Made by a program: the position numbers and the translations under genes. The notes below the pieces were generated by a model. The model ran no database searches. It was given only the letters and a program-made list of their open reading frames with translations, and was not told the origin of the DNA. Shown here one piece after another: positions 1 through 10,272 of a stretch of 64,000 nt of DNA; within the stretch, counting starts at the first letter, position 1; each line of letters opens with the position of its first letter. This stretch comes from Apostichopus japonicus (taxonomy: Eukaryota > Echinodermata > Holothuroidea > Aspidochirotida > Stichopodidae), in the NCBI RefSeq assembly GCF_037975245.1, contig NC_092574.1, positions 5,076,713 to 5,140,712 of the forward strand, written 5' to 3'.

Positions 1-105
1 ATTATTTAGGAATTTTAGGCCTAACTTAGACATATTTGATAACCAAAAGAAAAGGGGGGCGGGTAAGCCGACTGTATCAACTCATAATATATTATATTTT
101 TCCAG

Positions 106-252
106 GAAATCCTGGGGCATGATATTGATGTTGATTTCCCTCCCCTGCTACATGTTGATCGACATCAAGAGTTACCTACAATGCAAGGAGGGTATTTTGA
201 GCAGCTCCCTGTTTTGAGGGCCTCTCCAGGGAGATTGTCTTACAGAGCGTAG
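106..252 (+). CDS. Terminal coding exon of an unidentified gene (partial, runs off left edge)
   Basis: A pyrimidine-rich stretch ending in tccag precedes an open frame of 48 codons closed by TAG at 250-252. Read in phase 0 from 106 it starts EILGHDIDVDFPPLL and ends SPGRLSYRA. The composition looks like real coding sequence, and the reading frame is open from the acceptor to the stop. Upstream exons would lie left of the window. I do not recognise the family and see no domain. The phase is inferred only from openness of the frame. The following 3'UTR end is unclear. Confidence 0.55.
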   Translation, partial: EILGHDIDVDFPPLLHVDRHQELPTMQGGYFEQLPVLRASPGRLSYRA

Positions 253-2433
253 GTGGTTATATTTTTCAGACATGGTCAATGCTCAAACTGTGTAGAATAC
301 CTCATCCAGCAACAAACTGTATAAAAATCCAAATGCTTGAAGGTAGCTGAACGTCTTCTTTTGGGCAGGTCCAAGCTATTAGCACTGTGACGTACACGAT
401 ATTTCAAAAGTTTAAATGCGTCTCAATGTTACAAGATGGACAATTGCCAGAATCTTGTTGGGTATTTATAACTGTTATACCTAACACTGTATTACCAACA
501 TATGAAAAAGTTTTACTGTTACACTGATTGGGTTATATCTTAATTAATATGCAGCATGACATACAGGACTTGCAAAAAATGCATTTTTCACAAAGACATT
601 CAAGCTAAAAACGCTCTGATAGTAAAAGTGCAGCAATCATGTCTATATCACTAATGTATAGCCTAACCATATAAGTAGAACGTTGCATAATATCAACAAC
701 AAAAAATCAAGTGATTGCGGTAAAGTGACAACACGACTGATAAAAAAAACCTGTGATGTACAAGGGAAATTTTTCCATACAAATGGACTACAAACATTTG
801 CTTTATTGTTTCTGGGTGTTTACTCTAAAGTTTTTTTTCTTTCATTAAAGACATTAATTTAGCTATATTCGCAGAATGTCAATGTTTGTTGTGTGCACTA
901 ATTTCATAATTTGGGGGTGGGGTAATGGAGGGTGTGCAACTCTAAGGCACCAAAAAATATTTGCAGAAATCTACGTCCATACAGTATATACTTTACATAT
1001 CCATTCATGAATTATAGCTAAGTTTGAGAAAAATAGGTAGTTGCTTGTTTCAAGGTGAAAGATCCATCAGGAAGGCTCCCACAGAGCGACCTATATCTAC
1101 TGATATTCACAAATGTACTACTCTAACTCTACTACCACCTCACTGTGAAACAAGGTTCATGGAAGTCTGTAGCTTCCCTCTAGAACATCATTATAAACTG
1201 TACAAAAAATATTGTCTGTCTATTAAACACTGGTACAAAAACATCAATAACATTGAAACTACTGTATTAAACAACCCTTTAAACATGTTCCCTTATTACG
1301 AAGCTCACTAAAATGAGATGGAGAAACTTTCCAATCATGAACTACATAGCTACTGTACTGTATGTCTACTATGGTGAAGAGTTAGCAGTGGTATTACAGT
1401 TTGCACACATTTAGTATTAAATCTGGATTCCACATGATCATTGAAATCTTCCTCATTTACTGTCAATGTTGCTCAAGATTTAGATGCTGAGATGGAAGCA
1501 TTACGGGCACCTAAAATTTGGTTCCTGGATAGATTACCCACATCTAGATTGGTAATCAGTTGATAGTTTATTTCTTATGATCATCACAATTGGCTTTTCA
1601 GGCATGTAAAGACTTTATCAGACTCTATGCAGTACAGTCCATACACAAAATCAATTTAAACAGTGAACAACGCAGTTGAAGTATCCATTTAAACCATGAA
1701 TCTATAAACCAGAAAAGGAAAATGTTTCCACCAGAAAGCACCATTGAAGCACCTGTCAATTAAATATAATTGTCACATTTTGTCCTGTATGTCACATTTT
1801 GTCCCATACGTCACATTTATAATTGATTGTATAATTTGTAGTAAGCCACTGTACTTACAGTAGCATAATTTAAGAAAAATTGGGAGGGTTTGTTTAGTAA
1901 TGTTCAGCATAAATTATAATTTTACAAAAAACATTGTTGTTTACCCCTATTGAACCTAAAAAACATACCGAAATTGTGACGTATGGGACATCAGTGTTTG
2001 AAATCTACCTAATTGCATAATTAATTAATTAACAATTTAAGTAAACTTCTTTCAAAATTACTGGAAGAAAGTTGTACTGTACACATTCTCATAACAAATA
2101 TTCAATTGATTCATGCTACAGGTACTGGCTGGTAGATCAAATTTCCAATGTTCCGTATGTCACACTGATATTTTAATTATGCAAATAAGCAACCAGCAAT
2201 TGATGGAGAAAAAATAAATAAAAATAATAAAAATTGAAAATTCAAGTTATTCAGCTTTTAAATGATAAGATGTACTCACTATACCAATGAAATTTTACAT
2301 TTGACTTCATGGGATAGAATAACTTGGACTTGTCCTTTTTTATCACTAAGTGCAACATGATGGATTTTACAGGCAAGCCTTTATGAAATTATTTAGCAAT
2401 GGTTGCCTTATCTGTGAGCTAATTAGTCAACAT
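253..2433. other. Gene-free AT-rich stretch (putative 3'UTR, then intergenic or intronic)
   Basis: No convincing exon on either strand. The only structure I see is a set of short TGTCACATTTTGTCC-type repeats at 1771-1816 with inverted counterparts at 1972-1990 and 2152-2164. Confidence 0.5.
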
Positions 2434-2630
2434 AAAGGCAGTGAAGACTCGCGCACAAAGAAATGTCCGATGCCAGTAATCTGACCTAGTTCCAATGAGG
2501 TGTAATGGTATCTCCTTTCATTACTGTCTGCATTTTGTAGGACAAGAAGAAAACTTCACTTGCAAGCAATGGAAAGTTAACTTTTTTTCAGAGGGAGACA
2601 CATGGTTTGGGGCGAGTCTTCAATGCCTTT
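2434..2630. mobile_element. TTAA-flanked MITE, copy 1 (internally deleted)
   Basis: Left end aaaggcagtgaagactcgcg (2434-2453) is the inverted complement of the right end gcgagtcttcaatgccttt (2612-2630). The right flank is TTAA (2629-2632) and the left flank ATAA, one change from TTAA. A second, longer copy lies at 42634-42966 with the same ends and similar subterminal sequence. TTAA flanks are typical of piggyBac-type target duplications, but no transposase is present, so the superfamily is an inference. Confidence 0.7.
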
Positions 2631-3104
2631 AACATCGGTAGTTTCAAGTTTAATTTCAACCTGGGGACTGCTATATGGAATCTCCAGGGACTATCCCCAG
2701 AAATTGGGACATATGGTCACCTTACCATAACGTAGACATTAACTTCATGTATGCCTGTCTACTAACTTTGCCCATTAAAAGATCAATCAGAGATTATGAA
2801 AACCCCCAAACCCCCTTTGAAAATGTATCTTAGGCCTAGACATATACAGTCATGGGTCATGTCATAGAATGGCCTAGCTTACACACGAAGTAAATCATGC
2901 AACGAAAGATAGCCCCTTAGTCCTTACCTACATCACTTACCCTAATCGATATTGCTTGCAGTAAATAGCTTATAGTAGGCTTTACCATCGCAATTGGTTG
3001 TCGCCTAAACGTATGGTTTCCTATGTAACGGACGCTTAGTATTTTACTAGGCCTTAGTCTTGGACTATACAATAGACATAGGCTAATTCTGCGAAATCAC
3101 TCAC

Positions 3105-3195
3105 CTACTCCGGACTGCAGTAGTGCGAGAAAGAAAATTAACACAATAAGCATTAAGATCAAGATGAACGATCTCTTTGGTCTAAACACAGCCAT
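3105..3195 (-). CDS. Candidate first coding exon of a type II membrane (Golgi-enzyme-like) protein
   Basis: ATG at 3195-3193 opens a 30-codon frame: MAVFRPKRSF, then a strongly hydrophobic run ILILMLIVLIFFLALL, then QSGV. The exon ends at a perfect donor TAG|GTGAGT (intron from 3104). A short basic N-terminus followed by one signal-anchor helix is the usual start of type II Golgi glycosyltransferases and sulfotransferases, but the catalytic exons are not visible here and would lie further left. The product is therefore not named. The chance that this is a fortuitous open frame is real but reduced by the donor match. Confidence 0.45.
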
Positions 3196-5640
3196 AACTG
3201 TATGGTGTTGCACCTTTATCCCTCTTCTCAAAACGATATACGATTCACATCTGTGTTCTTCTGCTAATTGGAGATAAATACGCGTGAGCAGGTAAAACAG
3301 GACGAACTTCAGTGCAAGTTACAGGCTGATGATAACATTGGAACCAAGTCTCTTCCTACGCCTTACGGAAACTTGTTGTCATGTCTCCATGGCCAAGTAT
3401 CAACCAAAATACTCTGCAACAGACCGGTCACCACACCAAACAAGCACACAGGGACCAAGCTGTAATCTCAATTCCCCTTCCCGGTCCTAGTCTTTCCACC
3501 TTGCAGTTTCCGGAAACCAAACGGTGTTAACAGTAAAATTTAAGTGTAAGTTCACTTCCTGACCTCTACATGTTCCATGACTGAGTGCAGTAAAGCATAG
3601 CGTTGCGACCACATCTTTCACCAGTACCAATGCCTTACACATGTTTACATATCAGCGGGTCTGTAAATATTATCTCATCTCCCTACATATAATGTATAGG
3701 TGATATGAGATATCGTTCTCACATCAAATATGAGTGTGTGTGAGTACTGTGACTGAGCAGAACAGTGTCGAGAACTCCTCCTTCACCGTACGTCTATCAA
3801 GTTCAAACTTGGTGGTTAGGTGCCTGACAATGTAAACTTGTGCCTGCGTGTTTCATGACGTGTAACATTAGAGGTCAAATGTCGAAAAACCTAAGTTGAG
3901 GGTTAGGTTGAACTTGAAAGGACAATGTAGGTCAGAGGTGAAATCTACCCAAATCTGATTCCTTGCATAAAACAATATTGATGGTAAGGAAATACCGTTA
4001 TGGCCCTTTACCCTTTCCTGCGCATGGTCCAGATTGTTAATACAGCATTTTGTGACTAATGAATTTAGAAACGTTCAAACCTGAAGAAAAATACTGCATA
4101 TGAGCTTGATGACTAATTCATAACTCAAGCATTCTGGTTTGTAACACTTAAAACTAATTCTACTATCACTGACGTGCCCCAAATACGCTTGTAGGCTACT
4201 GAGAATACATAGCCTCTATGCCGAAAAATCACTTCCGTCATGGAGGAGATGAGATCCGCAACACCGTGGATTGCCCTCTTGTTCCTATTGGAGAATGCAT
4301 GTCTGGTGTGTGATCTCTGCAGGTATACTCGCAGTTAAACTCATTTAAGAGTATATTGAAGCACGCCCCCATTTAGTAAGGACTGCAGACAGCTAATGTA
4401 CAAGAGGTGCTGATGTTTGTTCTTTTATCGCTCCGTTTAAACACTTGTCCAATATTTGGAGAAGTCGAAGTAAAAATAAATGGGAATGGATATTGCCCCA
4501 TTTGTTCATGGGTAAGGAACCCTGATTTTAATTATTTGTCTTTCTTCACTCTCCACCTCTCTCCACCTCCCCCTCTCTCTCTCACTCTCTTTGACGTGTG
4601 AAAAGTGGGTGGAATCTGATCGAACTGGGCTCCTGCAGAACTTGGGAATGAAACTATGTAACAATCAGTGGGGGAAGCGCCCATACAGTCGGGGGGGGGG
4701 GGGTGACGGACTCAAATGGACTGCTGGCGCCCTTTTCAGCTTTTTACCACTTTTTACTTATTCGCGATTATTGGCTTTTGTATTGCGCTCTCATCTACCT
4801 ATTGACATTTGTCACATTTTGTTGGTGTAATTTTCTGACAAAATGCTCTAACGGCGGTCTTTAATCTATCGGCACTTCCGTTGTACGAAACTATTCCAAG
4901 AACTGTACGGGGTTTTCGATCTATTTTTAGACGATACGCCACGCGCAGTTGCTGAAATAGTAATAAACACCAAACTGTAAGTCTGTTTATAGCTCCATGG
5001 TTATACGCCGCTCCATGATCGGTGTGTTGGAAAGGGTAATTTCCGGCGATCTATATAGGGAGTATCTTTACTCAAAAAATTTCTGTACGCTCCGCGCCAA
5101 CCTGTGGTGGCGCTCCGCTTAAAAAGCTTCGAAAGCGCCCTTACAGACCATTCTCGCCCCCTGACCATTACCCCTAGTTCTGCCTAGGAATGCTAAGCAA
5201 AAAGGAAAGAGTTTGTGTATAAGACGAGCCATGTTTTTTTTAAAGTAATAAAAAGAGAAATTGTGGGAAGGCGGAAGTGGAAGGCTGCCCCTCAGTGCTC
5301 TGGCTGGAGAACTTTAAAGAGAAGGAGCATTCAGAACCCACCCGCAGTGGCTGTGCTGTATAGTTTACAAGCATTCTAGCTACCGGGTTCCTAGTTTCCT
5401 ATAGGGCTGAGGGGCCACCAGCCCCCCCCCCCAAGCCCCCTCTGCTAAGGCCGAGGCCTCCATCCACGAGTTTAACTTATGGATATCCAGGGTATTTATG
5501 ATACTGTTTGATTTAAGCTTAGAGTGGGTAGTTGATATTATATAATCAAGGAGCAGATTTTTGATTAGAGGGTGATGTATTAAGTTACTTTTGAGAGGTT
5601 TGGTGTTAAAGTTTTTGATAGTAATATGAATGCTGGATGT
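3196..5640. other. No supported gene; low-complexity and repeat-like DNA
   Basis: Two weak + strand possibilities were considered: 4240-4322 (starts MEEMRSATPW, ends at a possible CTGCAG|GTATAC donor) and 4407-4511 (contains CPIF and CPIC, possible TCATGG|GTAAGG donor). Neither connects to a recognisable protein. G- and C-rich runs at 4690-4702 and 5424-5433 look like repeat ends. Confidence 0.4.
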
Positions 5641-5675
5641 TTTGCCAATTTCATAAAGTTGTTTATTGGAAGTAA

Positions 5676-5709
5676 ATATATATATATATATATAATATAT
5701 ATATATATA

Positions 5710-5746
<37 letters not shown>
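5676..5746. repeat. (AT)n microsatellite
   Basis: Alternating TA with a few phase slips. The long tyrosine/isoleucine-rich open frames across it are artefacts of the dinucleotide repeat. Confidence 0.95.
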
Positions 5747-5748
<2 letters not shown>

Positions 5749-5802
5749 GAATGTGTAGTAAGTGGTATGACAGATGTATAGTAAATAAATAAAGAACAAC
5801 AC

Positions 5803-5855
5803 ACCGGAAAAATTCCACTTCATGACCGGTTACATCCTTTTTTAGGACTCATCAG
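5803..5855 (-). ncRNA. Hammerhead-ribozyme-like core (degenerate)
   Basis: On the minus strand the sequence reads CTGATGAG (5855-5848), TCC, a 7-nt loop, GGA (5847-5835), then T-GTAA (5834-5830), then an ACCGG/CCGGT stem (5830-5826 with 5807-5803) enclosing about 18 nt. CUGAUGA, a stem II of GUCC/GGAU type and a G-[A/U]-A-A box in this order is the hammerhead layout; the canonical box is GAAA, so one core position is changed and cleavage is doubtful. It directly follows a tRNA-like segment, suggesting a mobile retroelement. Family assignment (Penelope-like, retrozyme or SINE) is not possible here. Confidence 0.4.
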
Positions 5856-5859
5856 ACGA

Positions 5860-5928
5860 AGGTAGGAATCGAACCCCCGAATCTTGTGTCAAAGACCGAA
5901 GTCCGTCATACTCGACCACAGTGTGAAT
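5860..5928 (-). repeat. tRNA-like head of a SINE or retroelement
   Basis: Minus strand carries a B-box GGTTCGATTCC (5875-5865) and, upstream, an A-box-like TGGTCGAGTATGACGG (5918-5903), spaced as in a tRNA gene. It lacks a clean acceptor stem, so a functional tRNA is unlikely. It runs without a gap into the hammerhead-like core. Confidence 0.5.
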
Positions 5929-5998
5929 GCGTATAAATTTGATTACCCAAGTGTTATGATTGTACAGAGTGCACCCCTGGTGCTTTTGAATCTGACAA

Positions 5999-6055
5999 TT
6001 TTACACAGAATAACCACTCTTGATAGACTGGGTGGTTATTCTGTATAAAAGGATG
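5999..6055. repeat. 13-bp inverted repeat hairpin
   Basis: ACAGAATAACCAC and GTGGTTATTCTGT form a perfect 13-bp stem with a loop of about 14 nt. Probably a very short MITE relic; it could also be a foldback terminus. Confidence 0.5.
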
Positions 6056-8889
6056 AAAACCATGGAACAGTTGGTTCTTGTCTTACAGTCAGTGTCTAAA
6101 AGCCATTTCTTGCAACTTGATGAATATTAATGACATAAAGATGGAAATGTGCTTATTTTGTACCAACATAACCATACCAGCATGAACCTAATTTTACGTT
6201 AAGCTGTGCCCATTTAATTACATTCATGGATGGGAACAAAAACAAAAACTACTCAGGACAGGGCATCTACCTACCAAGTTTGACATTGATTCGACTGTTT
6301 AAAAGCTGTTTTTGAAGATTTTCCATTAAGCCCCACCCACTCATGAATATTTATGAGGTAAATTTGTTGTTGCAAAGAACATGTCCTTACTATGTACTTA
6401 CATCACAATAGGCAGTATGAACTAAATCGGACATTGGGTTGAAGAGATATTGACATTTTCATAACTTTATATTGAGCCTGCCCACTCATTAATATGCCAG
6501 ATAGCCATACCAAACACAATAGGGATCATCTACTGACCTGACTGACATATATATATACAAAGTATGACATCAATCCCATATTTCCTTCTTGAGATAGTGC
6601 TTAGGAGCTAGGGCCTCACATACAAACACACACATACAAACACACGCATACATACAAACACACACACACCAACTTGACTGCATAGGTCCAATGGAAAAGC
6701 ATCGGAACGAATAAAACGGCTAACTGAATATTACACGGCAAGTAACTGTTACACAATTTGAATTCTGGTAGAGGACTCGGGATGGTAACCAGATGGGAAG
6801 CTGGCAAAAAACACGACAGGCTGCAAGCCACTGGTGACGACGTGAGTATCACATTACATCATCAGTGTGGTTCAATGGTCATTGTTAGTCAAGAGTTTTA
6901 ACGTTAGTTCTGGTAGTTGGTGTATGACTTGCCTGGATTCCATATTTGAGTAAAACAATGTATCAAATACAGCAAATTACTGTTTCTATAGTAAAATTCT
7001 CATTGAACACATGCACAGACACAAACACGCATGCACAAACACACAAAATGTCAGTAGAGTTAATGTGTTTTTCAGTTCATCACTACTAAACTTTATTTCT
7101 TCATATTCAGAACACACAAAAATTGATTATTTATTGCCTTTGTAATAAAATCAAATTCAACATTATCCAAAAAAGATTCACCACGAGATACATTCACCTT
7201 TAGCATTAATGATAATTAAAAGATCTAGTTATGTATGGGAGAGTAAAAGACAATCAGTATAGGCCACAAATATGCTAGAGACAGGCCACAAATATGCTAG
7301 CAAGTCTAATAATGGTCACCCATGCACCAAATTCAACCAGTAGTTTGCCTCTCTGAGACAATTGATTTTCATATTTTCCACTTATCGAATGTCTGAAAAT
7401 AAATATGGAGATTTATAAACATCCAAAACTCCATCTTAAAAACATTTAAGCGATTGTTGGCATGCATAACTTTAGGCCAATACTGATCCCCTTTCAAGGA
7501 TAAGATTCAAGACCTACTCTTCAAAAAGATAGAATGTTAGTTAATATTTCTCAACAACAATTCAAGGGTTACTACAGCATAAACAATTGATCAACTTGAA
7601 CTTTACCTTTGTCTTGCTACTTAGCCCCCGTAATTGCAACATTCAATTTTCATCATTTATTTAATCTTGCACAATTACCAAACGTTGTTAACTTGCATTA
7701 CAATGAAGCATTCCTTCCCATATAATTAGAATAACTTACTGAAGTATAATAATAGCCACTTCCTATCATTATAATATAATGGTATAAGTGGTGTTACCAT
7801 GACGATGTCAGCCGGGTAACCCTCAGTTTTCACAAGTACTAAGACAGCCAAGCGTAAAGCATTTAGTGTTACAGTTTATCATCCAAAACTTGCCAAAATA
7901 CAGTCTGTAGTCCTCTTAGATGACATCAAAAGATGAAACTGAAGGATGATTGGTCAGTAACCAATCATGTGATCAAAATCATTTGGATTTACTACAAAAC
8001 CTATTATAAATTCAATGGAAGGGGACAGAAGTGCCAGCAGTTTCACAAGAGACTCAAAACCATGACTAGAATATCATCAAGACTGGGTTCGACCAAAAAC
8101 TAAAAACATCAAGAGAATAAAAAAAAAAATTTAAAAAAATCTTTTAATTTAGACAATTCAACATTTTGACTATGGGGGTCATTTATGGGTATAAGGTCTC
8201 CTATGTCGTTATTATGGATTTCCATAAAAGACAGATCACATGTTCATTTCGAGCTTAAGACTCTAAAATCTCTAAAAATCACTTTCCTACACAACTTGGT
8301 ATGTTGTCCACCCACTTATTGATCCAACATTAATTCATGGGTACAGTGTTACACTTAGTTCAGCAAGGACTATTTATGAACGAAGTAAGATAGTAACTTA
8401 TTTACTTGAATACAAGCTATAAATCAGTACAAAAGTAACCAAGAAATGATATTAACGAGCATTTCATAGTAAGTGAAAAAAAGAAAATCAAAAGGAGTAC
8501 AGAACATACCCAAGACATTTTTGTGCATACCTTGAGATATATTCTTGAAGATGAAACAAAAGTAAAACATTCAAAATAAAAGGGAAACCATAGGAAAGGT
8601 TTGAATATCAAAACCATCAAGGAACATTAAACACCAGTTTAATTTATTATTTTCCCATTTCTACTAACACATCTAAAAATTATTACATTACAAGACTGAA
8701 CATAACAGTTCATATATTACCTCAAAATTACTTTCATTACCTGAAATACTCCCACAAAAGTTTAAAATCATGACAAATGTTCTTACAAAATCCCAAGGAA
8801 CAACACTCTCAATATTTTTATAATTACTATATCCAGCACAAAGTCACCACTGCTCATATATATATCAATCATGCGTTTACACAAGCACA
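6056..8889. other. No supported gene
   Basis: AT-rich. Contains a CA/CATA-rich microsatellite at about 6620-6670, a similar one at about 7010-7045, and a short tandem duplication (ggccacaaatatgctag) at 7261-7303. A minus-strand polyadenylation signal (AATAAA at 8648-8643) is one candidate for the end of the calnexin transcript. Confidence 0.5.
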
Positions 8890-9185
8890 TGGAATTAACT
8901 AGAGATTAGCTCAGGCTGTGCCTCCTGGGATTAACTAGAGATTAGCTCAGGTATTACATCATGGGAATAACTAGAGCTTAGCTCAGGCTATGCATCATGG
9001 GATTAACTAGAGATTAGCTCAGCTATTACATCATGGATTAACTAGAGCTTAGCTCATGTATTACATCATGGGATTAACTAGAGCTTAGCCCAGCCTATGC
9101 ATCCTTGGATTAACTAGAGATTAGCTCAGGTATTACATCATGAAAATAACGAGAGAGTATCTCAGGTTTTGCATCATGGGATTAC
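8890..9185. repeat. 36-bp tandem repeat, about 8 copies
   Basis: A unit containing ggattaactagagattagct followed by a variable half (tattacatcatg or tatgcatcatg) repeats every 35-37 bp, with decay toward the right end. It may lie in the calnexin 3'UTR if the signal at 8643-8648 is used; otherwise it is intergenic. Confidence 0.85.
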
Positions 9186-10272
9186 CTGAAGATCGGCTCA
9201 AGCAATTTCACCTGGTATATAGCCTAATGAATGAAAGCAAATTAGTATGACAATAAGGTAGAGGGAAGTTACCTTAAAATCAGCAAACATCAACACACTA
9301 TTACTTCAATAATAACTGAGACTGGCAACAGATATTGCTCAGAGTTTAACAATACTACCTCCTTTTTAATTTTCAAATTTTCCAATTTTAATGACTTCAA
9401 TTTTTCCGGGTTTAGGACTGAAAACATCCTGATGTTAATATATCAGCACTCCATTGGACTGCAATTCAATGCACTCATCCATTACTATCAATATTGAATT
9501 TTGTTGGTTGGAAATAGCAAAAGTTTTCCAATAAATATTAGAGAAACCGATATTGGTTTTTGCCTATAGTCTGTGCAACAATGACATGTAAGCCTTCAAA
9601 TTCTGCACGTAATGCAATTTTTAACTATTCCCCAAGGCTCCTTACTCTGTTCTGAATTGATTCTGGTATGGGTGGTTGCACTCAAAGAGTGGTACTAATG
9701 ATGAATGGTAAATAAGCCCTACAATATGTACCCAACAAAATCCAACATACCCCAGCAAAGACATCTATCTTTGTACCAATCCCTCTGGTACTTTCTTGAT
9801 ATTTACACAAAGTGATTCTATCTTACTGCAGGCACAAGACAGAGAGCTGATCACAGCAAAGTGTACTGGAAATCGTCAAAATCGTTGTAAAACTTCCAAA
9901 TGGAAAGGGTGCATGAAACTATTACGTTATCTCTTGCTTCATTCAAATCAAGTGCATCAAGTAGCCAAAGTGCAAGGAAAAAGAAGCAAATATGTCACCA
10001 GACTACCGAAGACCTATTGCACCATCGTTAATAATCCAACAACAATACGGAGCAGGTTTATCCTAAATGATATAATATTGTTATATAGAACATAATCAAA
10101 GAAAAAAATGTCTTTACATTTCTGACCCAAATGTTTCTTTGTGATAATTTTTTGCTTTTAAAAATTGACATTGCTAGGATGAATAAATTCCCTTGCACTG
10201 AACACACCCGATAGAGCAGGAGGCGGATGCGACCAGGGGCCGATTTCTCACTAGGAGGACCGCTGGAGGGCC

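Noticed and set aside
5380-5823. Two overlapping minus open frames of 147 and 74 codons
   Set aside because: They run through the (AT)n microsatellite; the Tyr/Ile repeats are a product of the dinucleotide.
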